Both the position numbers and the translations under genes were made by a program. The notes beneath the pieces are model-generated. The model had not been told where the DNA came from. It saw only the letters and a program-made list of their open reading frames with translations, and made no database searches. Positions 1 to 8,278 of a DNA stretch of 48,521 nucleotides are shown in pieces. Numbering within the stretch: position 1 is the first letter of the stretch; every line of letters starts with the position of its first letter. This DNA is from Candidatus Omnitrophota bacterium (lineage in GTDB: Bacteria > Omnitrophota > Gorgyraeia > 2-02-FULL-51-18): NCBI GenBank assembly GCA_016197155.1, contig JACPWF010000003.1:1-48521 (forward strand). The letters are read 5' to 3'.

Positions 1-456
1 CGACGCGCAGGCGATCGAAAACGACTTCGCGTCGCCGCGGACGACGGCGAAGGCCTTCGCCGTCCCGGCGAACGCTGGCGCGCGGCCGCCGTCCACGAGC
101 ACGCAGTCGGGCGCGACCTGCAGTTTCGCGACGGCCTCGCGCATCGCCAGCATCGTCGCCTGAAAAATATTGACCGAGTCGATCACGTCGTGCTCGACCA
201 CGCCCACGCCCACCCAGCACTTGTCCAGGATCTCCGCGCAGGCGGCCGCGCGCGTCCGCGGCGTCATTTTCTTTGAATCGTCGACAGGCGACGAAAAAGA
301 AAAATCCCTGACGATCACAGCCGAAGCGACGACCGGCCCCGCCAAGGGACCTCTCCCCGCTTCATCTACGCCCGCCAGGGACAAGAAGCCCCGACTTAAA
401 AAAGACCGGTCATGCAGAAGGAGCTGTTGGCGCCTCTTCTCGCTTGCCTTCCTCAA
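1..456 (-). CDS. rnhB: Ribonuclease HII, C-terminus cut by window start
   Basis: RNase HII cleaves the RNA strand of RNA-DNA hybrids and removes single ribonucleotides from DNA. The minus strand encodes the family signature [16 protein letters not shown], holding the first catalytic Asp-Glu pair, followed by DDSKKMTPR and the LVDGG segment with another expected acidic residue. The rest of the protein lies outside the window. The conserved pre-signature region ([10 protein letters not shown]) is in frame, so the start must lie upstream of it. The nearest candidate is TTG at 456, inside the 3' end of rplS (47-base overlap); a TTG at 384 would give a much shorter N-terminus. The order rpsP-trmD-rplS-rnhB is common in bacteria. 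The identity is sure; the start is not. Confidence 0.85.
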   Translation of the reverse strand, partial: MRKASEKRRQQLLLHDRSFLSRGFLSLAGVDEAGRGPLAGPVVASAVIVRDFSFSSPVDDSKKMTPRTRAAACAEILDKCWVGVGVVEHDVIDSVNIFQATMLAMREAVAKLQVAPDCVLVDGGRAPAFAGTAKAFAVVRGDAKSFSIACAS

Positions 457-784
457 TTCTCCCTTTCTTGCCCGCCTGTTTCCTCAAATAGTAAAGCTTC
501 GCGCGGCGGACCTTTCCGGTGCGCACGATCTCGATTTTTTGCACGGTGGGGGAATGGATGGGAAAATTCCGCTCGACGCCTTCGCCGAAGGAAACGCGCC
601 TCACGGTAAAACTTTGACGGATGCCCGAGCCCTGCTTTTTGGTGACGACGCCCTCAAAAAGCTGGGTGCGCGTCTTGTCGCCTTCGTCCACTTTGACGGA
701 GATGCGCACGGTGTCGCCGACGTTGAATTTCGGGAGGTCCTTTTTCATCTGTTCTTCTTCAATGGCCTTAATCACGGGGTGCAC
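410..784 (-). CDS. rplS: 50S ribosomal protein bL19
   Basis: bL19 sits at the interface of the 30S and 50S subunits. The 124-residue product carries the conserved [13 protein letters not shown] strand, the [12 protein letters not shown] segment and the [15 protein letters not shown] motif typical of L19, followed by the basic RRAKLYYLR region. The C-terminus carries an extra Lys/Glu/Ala tail of about 20 residues beyond the usual end. That tail is encoded where the upstream part of rnhB overlaps in another frame. The ATG lies inside the 3' end of trmD (17-base overlap), so translation is probably coupled. Confidence 0.97.
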   Translation of the reverse strand: MHPVIKAIEEEQMKKDLPKFNVGDTVRISVKVDEGDKTRTQLFEGVVTKKQGSGIRQSFTVRRVSFGEGVERNFPIHSPTVQKIEIVRTGKVRRAKLYYLRKQAGKKGRIEEGKREEAPTAPSA

Positions 785-1487
785 GGGATTTCTCCTTCTT
801 CTTTAAAAGGTCGGGCCGCCTCTTTTTCGTTCTTCGGGCGGCCTGCGTCTTCTTCCACGACTCAATGGCCCGGTGGTTTCCGGACAAAAGAACCGGGGGA
901 ACTTTGCGGCCGCGGAAAACCGCGGGCCTTGTGTATTGCGGGTATTCTAACAGATTTCCGCTAAAAGATTCAAATTCCTTGGAGGCGTCGTTTCCGAGCG
1001 CCCCTTTGAGGAGCCGGACCACCGCGTCGGTGACGACCATGGCCGCCGGCTCCCCGCCGGTCAGGACATAGTCGCCGATCGAGACCTCGTCGGTCACAAA
1101 TTCCTCGATCACGCGCTCATCCACGCCCTCGTAGTGACCGCACAGGATCACGAGCTCCTTCTCGCGCGAAAGTTCGAGCGCTTTTTTCTGATCGAAGCGT
1201 TTCCCCTGCGGCGTCAAATAAATAAAACGCTTTTTTCCGCGGGCGGCGCGCGGGGTTTGAGGGAATAATTTTTCCACCGCCTCGTAGATCGGCTCGGGCT
1301 TCAAAAGCATCCCGGGCCCGCCGCCGAACGGCCGGTCGTCGCAGGTGCGGTGCCGGTCGTGCGTGAAATCACGCAGGTTGTGAACAGAAACCTCCACGAC
1401 GCGCTTTTCAATCGCGCGCTTCACGATCGAATGGGACAAAAACGAATCAAACGCGCCCGGAAATAAAGTCAGGATATGAATTTTCAA
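768..1487 (-). CDS. trmD: tRNA (guanine(37)-N1)-methyltransferase
   Basis: TrmD uses S-adenosylmethionine to methylate G37 of tRNAs and so prevents +1 frameshifting. The 239-residue protein starts with [16 protein letters not shown] and shows the SPOUT trefoil-knot motifs [12 protein letters not shown] and [13 protein letters not shown], which bind the cofactor. It also has the RPFGGGPGM loop and the [12 protein letters not shown] segment. The start is TTG at 1487, directly after the rpsP stop. Its basic C-terminal tail overlaps rplS. The rimM gene, which usually lies between rpsP and trmD, is absent. Confidence 0.97.
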   Translation of the reverse strand: MKIHILTLFPGAFDSFLSHSIVKRAIEKRVVEVSVHNLRDFTHDRHRTCDDRPFGGGPGMLLKPEPIYEAVEKLFPQTPRAARGKKRFIYLTPQGKRFDQKKALELSREKELVILCGHYEGVDERVIEEFVTDEVSIGDYVLTGGEPAAMVVTDAVVRLLKGALGNDASKEFESFSGNLLEYPQYTRPAVFRGRKVPPVLLSGNHRAIESWKKTQAARRTKKRRPDLLKKKEKSRAPRD

Positions 1488-1733
1488 TTAAAACTTTAAG
1501 CCGGCCTTTTTCAGGATGGAACGCACGGTGTCTGAGGGCTTGGCGCCCACCTTTATCCAATGCGACACGCGCTCGGTCTTCACCTGCATCACCGGCGGCT
1601 CCTTCGAAGGATCCCAGATCCCGACCTCTTCCAGAAAACGCCCGTTGCGCGGGAATTTGGAATCGGTCACCACGATGCGGTGCTTGATTTTTTTCTTGGT
1701 TCCCATTGTCTTTAGACGAATCACGACTGCCAT
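1488..1733 (-). CDS. rpsP: 30S ribosomal protein bS16
   Basis: bS16 helps assemble the 30S subunit. The 81-residue product shows the S16 pattern: [19 protein letters not shown], then a [10 protein letters not shown] motif and a C-terminal helix ([19 protein letters not shown]). The start was chosen at ATG 1733 because AAAGGAGG lies five bases upstream; a much longer open frame running into murA is not supported. The normal N-terminal length has no extension. The next gene, trmD, starts on the base after the stop, where many bacteria have a KH-domain gene and rimM. Confidence 0.97.
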   Translation of the reverse strand: MAVVIRLKTMGTKKKIKHRIVVTDSKFPRNGRFLEEVGIWDPSKEPPVMQVKTERVSHWIKVGAKPSDTVRSILKKAGLKF

Positions 1734-1744
1734 CGATGCCTCCT

Positions 1745-3013
1745 TTAACGAACCTCTTTCTCCCTTTTGATTTTGGCTCCCAAATTTTGGAGCTTCGCGA
1801 CCAAATTCTCGTACCCGCGGTCCAAATGGTACACGCGCGAGACCTCGGTCCGGCCCTCGGCCACCAGGCCCGCCAGCACCAGCGCCGCGCTGGCGCGCAA
1901 ATCGGATGCCATCACCGGCGCGCCGCTCAATTTCTTCAGCCCGCTCACGATGGCGCTGTGGCCCTCGAGCATGATGCTGGCGCCCATGCGGTTTAATTCG
2001 CTCACGTGCATGAAGCGCTCGGGGTAAATTTTTTCCGTGATGACGCTGATCCCCGGCACGATGCACATGAGCGCCATCATCTGCGCCTGGAGGTCCGTCG
2101 GAAAACCCGGATACGGCAGGGTCGTCACCGACACGGGCCGCAAAACCTTCCGGCGCCGCACGCGCGCGTGCCCGTTTTTTTCGGTGATGAGAACGCCCGC
2201 GTCTTTCAGTTTATCAAGCACGGCGCCGAGCATGTTGAGATTAATATTTTTCAGCGTCACGTCGCCCTTGGTCATCGCCGAGGCGATCACGTACGTGCCC
2301 GCCTCGATGCGGTCGGGGATCACCGAATAGGCCGCGCCGTTCAGGCGCTTCACGCCCTCGACCTCGATCGACGGCGAGCCGAGCCCCTCGATCCTGGCGC
2401 CCATTTTCTTCAGAAAATTCCCAAGGTCCACGACCTCCGGCTCGCAGGCCGCGTTGTCGATGACCGTGCGCCCCCGGGCGAGGGTCGCGGCCATGAGGAC
2501 ATTGGCCGTTCCCAAAACGCTCGAACCGAAGGCGCCCCCGAGATAAATCCGCGCGCCGCGGAGCCGCCTGGCCTTGGCCACGATGTTTCCGTGATCGAGC
2601 CTGACCTCGGCGCCGAGGGATTTGATTCCCTTGATGTGCAGATCGATCGGCCGCGGGCCGATCACGCATCCGCCCGGGAAGGAAACCTCGGCCATCCCGA
2701 AACGCGCCAGGAGCGGCCCCAAAAAACAGATCGAGCCGCGCATCGTGCTGACCAATTTGTACGGCAGGACCGGATTCCGCGCGCCCGACGGATCGATCTC
2801 GACGGTGTTGCCGCTGTGCTGAACGCGCGCGCCGAGCGACTTTAAAATCTTCACCATCGTGAAGACGTCGGCCACCTGCGGGACGTTCTTGATCACCGAA
2901 GGTTCTTTGGACAAAAACGCCGCCGCCAAAATCGGAAGCGACGCGTTTTTGGCGCCGCTCACCGTGACCGTGCCTTCGAGGCGCCTGCCCCCTTCGATGA
3001 GGATCTTATCCAT
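1745..3013 (-). CDS. murA: UDP-N-acetylglucosamine 1-carboxyvinyltransferase
   Basis: MurA transfers enolpyruvate from PEP to UDP-GlcNAc, the first committed step of peptidoglycan synthesis in the cytoplasm. The 422-residue length is normal. Lys22 in SGAKNA and the catalytic Cys at about residue 116 in [13 protein letters not shown] are both present; the Cys is the residue attacked by fosfomycin. Repeated inside-out alpha/beta units of the EPT fold are recognisable ([22 protein letters not shown]). The start overlaps the end of prmC by eight bases, so it is probably part of the rho-rpmE-prfA-prmC-murA transcript. Confidence 0.97.
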   Translation of the reverse strand: MDKILIEGGRRLEGTVTVSGAKNASLPILAAAFLSKEPSVIKNVPQVADVFTMVKILKSLGARVQHSGNTVEIDPSGARNPVLPYKLVSTMRGSICFLGPLLARFGMAEVSFPGGCVIGPRPIDLHIKGIKSLGAEVRLDHGNIVAKARRLRGARIYLGGAFGSSVLGTANVLMAATLARGRTVIDNAACEPEVVDLGNFLKKMGARIEGLGSPSIEVEGVKRLNGAAYSVIPDRIEAGTYVIASAMTKGDVTLKNINLNMLGAVLDKLKDAGVLITEKNGHARVRRRKVLRPVSVTTLPYPGFPTDLQAQMMALMCIVPGISVITEKIYPERFMHVSELNRMGASIMLEGHSAIVSGLKKLSGAPVMASDLRASAALVLAGLVAEGRTEVSRVYHLDRGYENLVAKLQNLGAKIKREKEVR

Positions 3014-3827
3014 TTTTTTGAATGACCAAAATTCTCTCGGTGCCGGCCAGATCCTTCGCGAATCTCAAATTTTTATACCGCTCATCCCGATTCATTTCTT
3101 TCGCCAATTGTTTGGATTGGCCTTTTCCGATTTCAATGAGAATAAAGCCGTCTTTTCGCAAATAATCCGGCGCTTCGCTCAAAAGCCGCCGCACAATGGA
3201 AAGCCCGTCCGCGCCGCCATCCAGCGCCAAACGCGGTTCGGCCTGCACGTCGCCGGGTAAGAAACGGATGTCGGGACCGGGGATGTAAGGAGGGTTTGAA
3301 ACGATGACGTCCCACGCCGTCCCTTTTTTTCCGCGAAAAACATTAAAAAGATCGCTTTGAACCAATTTTATTTTCGACCGTAACCCGTGGCTGTCTCTAT
3401 TCTTACGAGCAACCGCCAGTGCCTTCGGCGAGACGTCGAGAGCGGTCATTCTACAGTCAGGGCGGGCAATTGTCAAACTAATGGCGACACAGCCCGATCC
3501 TGTCCCCAGGTCCAGAATTCGCGGACGGGTGGCGCGGGTGACGCGAAGCATTTGAAGCGCCTCCTCGACCAAAATTTCCGTCTCCGGCCGGGGAATGAGC
3601 GCCTCCTTCGACGCAAAAAACGAATGGCCGAAAAAAGGGGCCTCTTTCAAAAGGTGCTGGAGCGGTTTACCGGCGAGTCTTGCCCGCGTGGTTTTTTGAA
3701 TGGATTTTTTGGCGCGCGCGGAAAGGGAGTACCGGCCCGTGAAATAATCGATCCGGCCGAGGCGCCCAAAGTGGCGGACGATCCTCTCGGTCTCATGAGG
3801 CGGAAGCGCGTTTCCGGCAATGGCCAT
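3006..3827 (-). CDS. prmC: Peptide chain release factor N5-glutamine methyltransferase
   Basis: PrmC methylates the Gln of the GGQ motif in release factors using S-adenosylmethionine. The protein has 273 residues. The cofactor-binding motif DLGTGSG is at about residues 106-112 and the catalytic NPPY motif at about 178-181, followed by PEPRLALDGG-like sequence (AEPRLALDGGADG). The N-terminal helical domain that recognises the release factor (about 70 residues) is present, including the PLQHLLKEAPFFG segment. It starts at the ATG directly after the prfA stop, with AAGGA upstream, so its substrate RF1 is made from the same message. Confidence 0.95.
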   Translation of the reverse strand: MAIAGNALPPHETERIVRHFGRLGRIDYFTGRYSLSARAKKSIQKTTRARLAGKPLQHLLKEAPFFGHSFFASKEALIPRPETEILVEEALQMLRVTRATRPRILDLGTGSGCVAISLTIARPDCRMTALDVSPKALAVARKNRDSHGLRSKIKLVQSDLFNVFRGKKGTAWDVIVSNPPYIPGPDIRFLPGDVQAEPRLALDGGADGLSIVRRLLSEAPDYLRKDGFILIEIGKGQSKQLAKEMNRDERYKNLRFAKDLAGTERILVIQKNG

Positions 3828-4889
3828 TTATTCCTTCTCCAATGCCGCCTCAAAAAGCGCGTCGACGAATTCCTCGATCCGGCCGTCCATCACGGCTTCC
3901 AGATTGTACACGGTGAGCCCGATCCGGTGGTCGGTCACGCGCCGGTCGGGAAAATTGTAGGTGCGGATTTTTTGGCTCCGGTCGCCCGACCCCACCTGCT
4001 CTTTCCGCTGTTTGGCGATCTGGGCGTTTCGGTCGCTTGTGATTTTCTCAAAAAGCCGCGCGCGCAGGATCTTGAGCGCTTTCTGCTTGTTCTTCAACTG
4101 CGATTTTTCGTCCTGACAGGACACGACGAGTCCCGACGGCACGTGCGTGACGCGCACGGCCGAGTCGGTGGTGTTCACGCTCTGGCCGCCGGGTCCGCCG
4201 GAGCGGAACACGTCGATCTTTAAATCTTCGGGTTTGATCTCGACGTCCACCTCTTCGGCCTCGGGAAGGATCGCGACGGTGACGGCCGAGGTGTGGATGC
4301 GCCCGGAGGCCTCGGTGGCCGGCACGCGCTGGACGCGGTGCGTGCCGCTTTCAAATTTGAAACGCCCGTAGGCGCCCGGGCCGTTGACGGCGGCGATGAT
4401 TTCCTTCAGCCCGCCGGCCTCGTTCGGGGAACTGGAAAGAATTTCGACTTTGAAACCGCCGCTTTGCGCGAAGCGCGTGTACATCCGGAAGAGATCCGCG
4501 GCGAAAAGTCCCGCCTCGAGACCGCCCGTGCCCGCGCGGATTTCCAGGATCACGTTCTTGGCGAGCAGGGGGTCTTCCCGGATGAGGAGGCCCTCGATCT
4601 CGCGCGTCAGCGCCTTTTTCCTCGCCTCGAGAGCGGCGAGTTCCTCGCCCGCCAAAGAAAGAAGCTCATTTGAATGGGTTTTGTCCTGCGCCATTTTCTG
4701 CGCCTCGGCGATTTCCTCCTGAACGCGCAGGACCTCGCAGTACAAAACGGTCACGCGTTCAAGGGCGCGGAATTCTTTCCCGAGATCGCGAAGGCGCGCC
4801 TGGTCCCGGCCGATCGCCGGATCCTCCAGAAGTTTTTTGACTTCTTCGAAGCGCCGGACCTTCTCTTCGACTTTTTTTAAAAAACGCAC
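3828..4889 (-). CDS. prfA: Peptide chain release factor 1
   Basis: RF1 reads UAA and UAG stop codons and triggers peptide release. The 353-residue protein has the RF1-specific tripeptide PAT at about residues 190-192 and the catalytic GGQ at about 234-236 within [17 protein letters not shown]. The RF2 tripeptide SPF is absent, which settles the assignment. The start is GTG at 4889, with GAGGG about six bases upstream; that Shine-Dalgarno lies inside the short CCCGAGCGAAGCGAGGGATC element. The gene precedes prmC, which modifies its GGQ. Confidence 0.97.
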   Translation of the reverse strand: MRFLKKVEEKVRRFEEVKKLLEDPAIGRDQARLRDLGKEFRALERVTVLYCEVLRVQEEIAEAQKMAQDKTHSNELLSLAGEELAALEARKKALTREIEGLLIREDPLLAKNVILEIRAGTGGLEAGLFAADLFRMYTRFAQSGGFKVEILSSSPNEAGGLKEIIAAVNGPGAYGRFKFESGTHRVQRVPATEASGRIHTSAVTVAILPEAEEVDVEIKPEDLKIDVFRSGGPGGQSVNTTDSAVRVTHVPSGLVVSCQDEKSQLKNKQKALKILRARLFEKITSDRNAQIAKQRKEQVGSGDRSQKIRTYNFPDRRVTDHRIGLTVYNLEAVMDGRIEEFVDALFEAALEKE

Positions 4890-6189
4890 AGATCCCTCGC
4901 TTCGCTCGGGATGACCCGGTTATGTTTTTTTCTTCGCGTACTTTTTCTGGAATTTCTCCACGCGGCCCGCGCTGTCGATGAATTTCTGCTTGCCGGTAAA
5001 GAGCGGGTGGCAGGCCGAGCAGATCTCGACGCGGATGTTGGCCTTTGTGGAGCGGGTGTGGATCATCCTTGTCGGTCAGGAGTTCCTCGCGGCGGGTGTT
5101 GGAGCGCTTGATGTCGATGGCCGGATAGATGCGGCGCTGGAAGAGATTCCGGTCGAGCTGAAGCTCCATGTTGCCGGTGCCTTTGAATTCCTCGAAAATG
5201 ACCTCGTCCATGCGGCTGCCCGTGTCGACGAGCGCGGTCGCGATGATCGTGAGCGAGCCGCCTTCCTCGATACAGCGCGCCGCGCCGAAGAAGCGCTTGG
5301 GCTTGTGAAGCGCGTTCGAGTCGACGCCACCCGAGAGGATTTTTCCCGAATGCGGCACGGTCGTGTTGTACGCGCGCGCAAGGCGCGTGATGCTGTCGAG
5401 AAGGATGATCACGTCTATTTTTGATTCGACAAGCCGTTTGGCTTTTTCGATCACCATTTCCGCGACCTGGACGTGGCGCTCGGCCGGCTCGTCAAACGTG
5501 GAGCTGATCACCTCGCCCTTCACCGAACGCTGCATGTCCGTGACTTCCTCGGGCCGCTCGTCAATGAGGAGCACGATCAAAACCGCCTCGGGGTGGTTGG
5601 TGGTGATGGAGTTGGCGATTTTCTGAAGCAGGACCGTTTTGCCGCTGTAGGGCGGCGCCACGATGAGGCCTCTCTGGCCTTTGCCGATCGGCGTGAGAAG
5701 ATCCACGATCCGCGTCGAAACCTCGTTCGGGGCGGACTCAAGTTTCCAGCGGTCCTGCGGGTAGAGCGGTGTCAGGTTGTCAAAGAGGATCTTTTCCTTG
5801 CCCTCGTCGGGCTGGTCAAAATTCACCTTGTTCACCATGAGCAGGGCAAAATACCGCTCGCCCTCTTTGGGCGGACGGATCTGGCCGGCCACGGTGTCGC
5901 CGGTGCGCAGATTGAATTTGCGGATCTGGGACGGCGAAACGTAGATGTCGTCGGGGCACGGCAGGTAATTGTAATTGGGCGAACGCAGGAAACCGAACCC
6001 GTCCTGCAGGATTTCCAGCACCCCCTCCCCGGTCATCACCCCGCCGTCTTTCTCGGGCTGGGCCTGCAGGATTTTGAAGATCAGATCCTGCTTTTTCAGG
6101 CCGCTCACCCCGTTCACCTTCATCTCGTGAGCCAGGGCGTTCAGCTCCGACATTTTCATTTTCTTCAGTTTCGCCAGATCAATGTCCAT
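4759..6189 (-). CDS. rho: Transcription termination factor Rho, native C-terminus lost
   Basis: Rho is a hexameric RNA-dependent ATPase that ends transcription. Residues 1-45 form the N-terminal helix bundle, about 50-120 the RNA-binding cold-shock-like domain ([20 protein letters not shown]), and the ATPase domain has Walker A APPYSGKT near 178-185, a Walker B strand IILLDS, and the Q- and R-loop regions. Rho-like sequence stops at [10 protein letters not shown], about residue 374. The family's last 50 or so residues are missing, and the frame then runs through rpmE and the first part of prfA out of phase until 4759, so about 100 terminal residues are meaningless. AAGGAGG precedes the ATG. 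Confidence 0.9.
   Translation of the reverse strand: MDIDLAKLKKMKMSELNALAHEMKVNGVSGLKKQDLIFKILQAQPEKDGGVMTGEGVLEILQDGFGFLRSPNYNYLPCPDDIYVSPSQIRKFNLRTGDTVAGQIRPPKEGERYFALLMVNKVNFDQPDEGKEKILFDNLTPLYPQDRWKLESAPNEVSTRIVDLLTPIGKGQRGLIVAPPYSGKTVLLQKIANSITTNHPEAVLIVLLIDERPEEVTDMQRSVKGEVISSTFDEPAERHVQVAEMVIEKAKRLVESKIDVIILLDSITRLARAYNTTVPHSGKILSGGVDSNALHKPKRFFGAARCIEEGGSLTIIATALVDTGSRMDEVIFEEFKGTGNMELQLDRNLFQRRIYPAIDIKRSNTRREELLTDKDDPHPLHKGQHPRRDLLGLPPALYRQAEIHRQRGPRGEIPEKVREEKNITGSSRAKRGICAFFKKSRREGPALRRSQKTSGGSGDRPGPGAPSRSRERIPRP
4891..4914. repeat. Short mirror-symmetric intergenic element
   Basis: Between rpmE and prfA the minus strand reads GTCATCCCGAGCGAAGCGAG followed by GGATC. Its core GAGCGAAGCGAG reads the same backwards, so it is a mirror repeat and not a clean hairpin. 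From memory, strings of this kind recur between genes in many unrelated environmental genomes; I cannot verify that here. In this place it also provides the Shine-Dalgarno of prfA. No second copy was noticed in the window. Confidence 0.4.
4920..5066 (-). pseudogene. rpmE: 50S ribosomal protein bL31, N-terminus missing
   Basis: The minus strand encodes the last two thirds of bL31: HTRSTK, the second zinc pair CSACHP, then [20 protein letters not shown] and a Lys-rich end, stopping at TAA 4922-4920. The first 20 or so residues of the family, with the first zinc-binding CxCG, are missing. The frame is closed by a TGA only 12 bases upstream of the sole ATG at 5066, giving at most 48 residues. Upstream sequence belongs to rho in another frame. 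This is either a deletion or an assembly fault, since rpmE and rho are both broken at this one point. Confidence 0.8.
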
Positions 6190-6210
6190 CGATGGTCTTT
6201 CCTCCTTGGG

Positions 6211-6804
6211 TTAATTCCTTTTTATGATTTCGCCAAAAACTTCCCGGACTTTTTTTTCGAGACTCCGGCGCGTCCCGTCGTTGTCGATGATAAAATCCGC
6301 GAGGCGCGCCTTGCGTTCGCCCGGCCATTGCGTGGAAAGAATCTTCCGCGCGAGTGCCCTCCCGATCCCCTTCCGGCGCGAGCGCGCGAGGAGGCGGCGC
6401 ACCGGCGCGCGCACGACGACCGTGACGTCGGCGATGTTTTCCATTTTGGATTCAAACAAAAGCGGCACGTCGAGAACGAGCATCCCTTTTTTCGCGCGGT
6501 TTTTTTCGATCAGCTTCAAACACTCAAAAATGACGCCGGGGTGGATCAGGATATTCAATTTTTTCAGATCCCGCGGATGGCCAAACACGTGACGGGCGAG
6601 TTTCCCGCGGTCGATCCAGCCGCCGGCGCCCAGATATTCCTTTCCAAAAATTTTGACGGCGGCGCGCGCGGTCGGCCGGCCTTTTTCGAGCGCGCGCGCG
6701 GCGGCGCGGTCCGCGTCAAAAACGACCGCGCCGAGCGATTTAAAAATTTTCGCCACGGCGGTTTTGCCAGAGGACAAATTTCCCGTCACTCCCACGACGA
6801 TCAT
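6211..6804 (-). CDS. coaE: Dephospho-CoA kinase
   Basis: CoaE phosphorylates the 3'-hydroxyl of dephospho-CoA, the last step of coenzyme A synthesis. The 197-residue protein has a P-loop GNLSSGKT at about residues 8-15, the FDADRAAA substrate-binding stretch, the HPGVIFE segment and the VPLLFES motif characteristic of CoaE, then the ADFIIDNDG motif near the C-terminus. The P-loop differs a little from the common GGIGSGKS but keeps all the required glycines and Lys. The start overlaps the glgA stop by four bases and rho follows after 21 bases. Confidence 0.94.
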   Translation of the reverse strand: MIVVGVTGNLSSGKTAVAKIFKSLGAVVFDADRAAARALEKGRPTARAAVKIFGKEYLGAGGWIDRGKLARHVFGHPRDLKKLNILIHPGVIFECLKLIEKNRAKKGMLVLDVPLLFESKMENIADVTVVVRAPVRRLLARSRRKGIGRALARKILSTQWPGERKARLADFIIDNDGTRRSLEKKVREVFGEIIKRN

Positions 6805-8174
6805 GACCCGGCCATCTCCCGATAATATTTCAAGTACTCCCCCGCGCTCTTCTCCCAGGAAAAGTCCCGCCTCATCGCCGACTGCCGGAGCGAGGCCAAA
6901 CGCGTTTGGTCCCCGAACGCCGCGCGCGCGCGGTCGATGGCGGAAAGAAAGTCGGCGCTTGACCGCTCCTCAAACACCAGGCCGCTGCCGGCCTTTTTGT
7001 CGGCGTCGATGTCCGTGATCGTATCGGCCAAGCCGCCCGTCCGACGGACAATCGGCAGGGTCCCGTACGCGAGGCTGATGAGCTGGCCCAGCCCGCAGGG
7101 CTCGAAAAGCGACGGCATGAGAAAAAAATCCGCGCCCGCGTAGATCCGATGGGCCCTTCGAATGTCAAACTCGAGAAACGCGGCCGTTTTTCCGGGATGG
7201 CGCCGTTTCATATTTTGAATCGGCGTCGCGTAGGCGCCGTCCCCTTCGCCCAAAAGAACGAAATTCACCTTTTTGGATAAAAAATCATCGGCGGCCTCCA
7301 GCAGAATATCGATCCCCTTCTGCTCGGCCAAGCGCGACACCATCGCGAAAACCGGCGTGGCGGGATCCGCCGCGAATCCGCAGTCTTTTTGCAAAAACGC
7401 CTTGCAGGCCGCCTTCCCGCCCGGCGATCGGGCCGAATAACGCTCGGCGATGAACCGGTCCCGCGCCGGATTCCAGAGGGCGCGGTTGATGCCGTTCAGG
7501 ATGCCTCTCAATTTGTCGCGGCGCTTTTGAATGACGCCCTCGAGGCCCCAGCCGTATTCGCGGGTTTGCATTTCCTGGGCGTACGTGGGGCTCACCGTCG
7601 ACAGCGCGTCGGCGAAAAGGAGCCCGCCCTTTAGCAGATTCACCTTGCCGTAAAATTCAAATCCCTCCGTCGAAAAAAGACCTTCATTCAAACCCAGCGC
7701 CGGAAAAAGCCGGTGCGGAAAATGGCCCTGGTAGGCGAGGTTGTGAACAGTCAAAAGCGTTTTTGTCTTCTCAAAGAATGGATCGCCCGCGAAAAGCGTT
7801 TTCAAATAAACCGGCGCCGGCGCCGTTTGCCAATCATTGGCGTGAACGACATCCGGCCGGAAACCGAGTCCCTTGGCCGATTCGAGCGCCGCGCGGCAGA
7901 AAAACGCGAACCGCTCGAGATTATCCGGATAATCGCCCCGCTCATTCCCGTAAAGGGAGGCGCGGTTGAAGTACGCCTCGTTTTCAACGAAATGAATGCC
8001 GACTTTTTCGGACAGGCGCTTCCGGGAAAATTTGACGCCGCGGTAACGCGGCATGAAAATTTTAACCTCGACGCCGAGCTTCCCGAGCGCCAAAGGCAGA
8101 GAGCCGGCCACGTCGGCCAAGCCCCCCGTCGATGCGAACGGGGCCACTTCACTTGCTAAAAATAAAACTTTAAT
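6801..8174 (-). CDS. glgA: Glycogen synthase (ADP-glucose type), ATT start
   Basis: GlgA (GT5) extends alpha-1,4-glucan from ADP-glucose. The C-terminal half has VSRLAEQKGIDILLEA, the PSLFEPCGLGQL motif with the catalytic Glu, and RRTGGLADT. The N-terminus reads KVLFLASEVAPFASTGGL and aligns with the usual GlgA start only if translation begins at ATT 8174, with GGGAG seven bases upstream. No ATG, GTG or TTG exists in frame between there and the stop at 8255. A GTG at 8147 would delete the first beta strand. With the ATT start the product has 457 residues, and Ser15 replaces the Lys of the usual KTGGL ADP-glucose-binding motif. No other glycogen genes are nearby. Confidence 0.88.
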   Translation of the reverse strand: MKVLFLASEVAPFASTGGLADVAGSLPLALGKLGVEVKIFMPRYRGVKFSRKRLSEKVGIHFVENEAYFNRASLYGNERGDYPDNLERFAFFCRAALESAKGLGFRPDVVHANDWQTAPAPVYLKTLFAGDPFFEKTKTLLTVHNLAYQGHFPHRLFPALGLNEGLFSTEGFEFYGKVNLLKGGLLFADALSTVSPTYAQEMQTREYGWGLEGVIQKRRDKLRGILNGINRALWNPARDRFIAERYSARSPGGKAACKAFLQKDCGFAADPATPVFAMVSRLAEQKGIDILLEAADDFLSKKVNFVLLGEGDGAYATPIQNMKRRHPGKTAAFLEFDIRRAHRIYAGADFFLMPSLFEPCGLGQLISLAYGTLPIVRRTGGLADTITDIDADKKAGSGLVFEERSSADFLSAIDRARAAFGDQTRLASLRQSAMRRDFSWEKSAGEYLKYYREMAGS

Positions 8175-8192
8175 GCGATCACTCCCTAGCCC

Positions 8193-8262
8193 CGGCGGGT
8201 CCCTGCCTGTCCGGCAGGCAGGCTGCCGCTTGAGGACAGCCCGTCCTCCGCGTCACCCGCCG
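8193..8262 (-). promoter_or_regulatory. Three-way-junction fold in the polA-glgA gap
   Basis: An outer inverted repeat CGGCGGGT (8193-8200) / ACCCGCCG (8255-8262) encloses two perfect hairpins: CCTGCCTG-5 nt-CAGGCAGG (8202-8222) and GAGGAC-AGCCC-GTCCTC (8232-8248). Together they form a cloverleaf-like three-way junction in about 70 bases. It fills most of the gap between polA and glgA and ends about 20 bases before the glgA start. No T-run follows on either strand, so it is not a standard terminator. It may be a leader RNA structure or a mobile palindromic repeat. Confidence 0.55.
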
Positions 8263-8278
8263 ATAGCGCTTCTTGGCT

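Noticed and set aside
1734-2066. N-terminal extension of rpsP into murA
   Set aside because: The extension is a shadow of murA, and AAAGGAGG marks the start at 1733.
5050-5080. Programmed frameshift joining rho to rpmE
   Set aside because: No slippery sequence is seen, and conserved residues of both proteins are absent from the DNA, so a frameshift could not restore either.
5473-6825. Plus-strand open frame of 450 codons opposite rho and coaE
   Set aside because: It crosses two real genes on the other strand and shows the His/Arg-rich look of shadow translation.
8202-8222. Intrinsic terminator after polA
   Set aside because: The hairpin is strong, but neither strand has a T-run after it.
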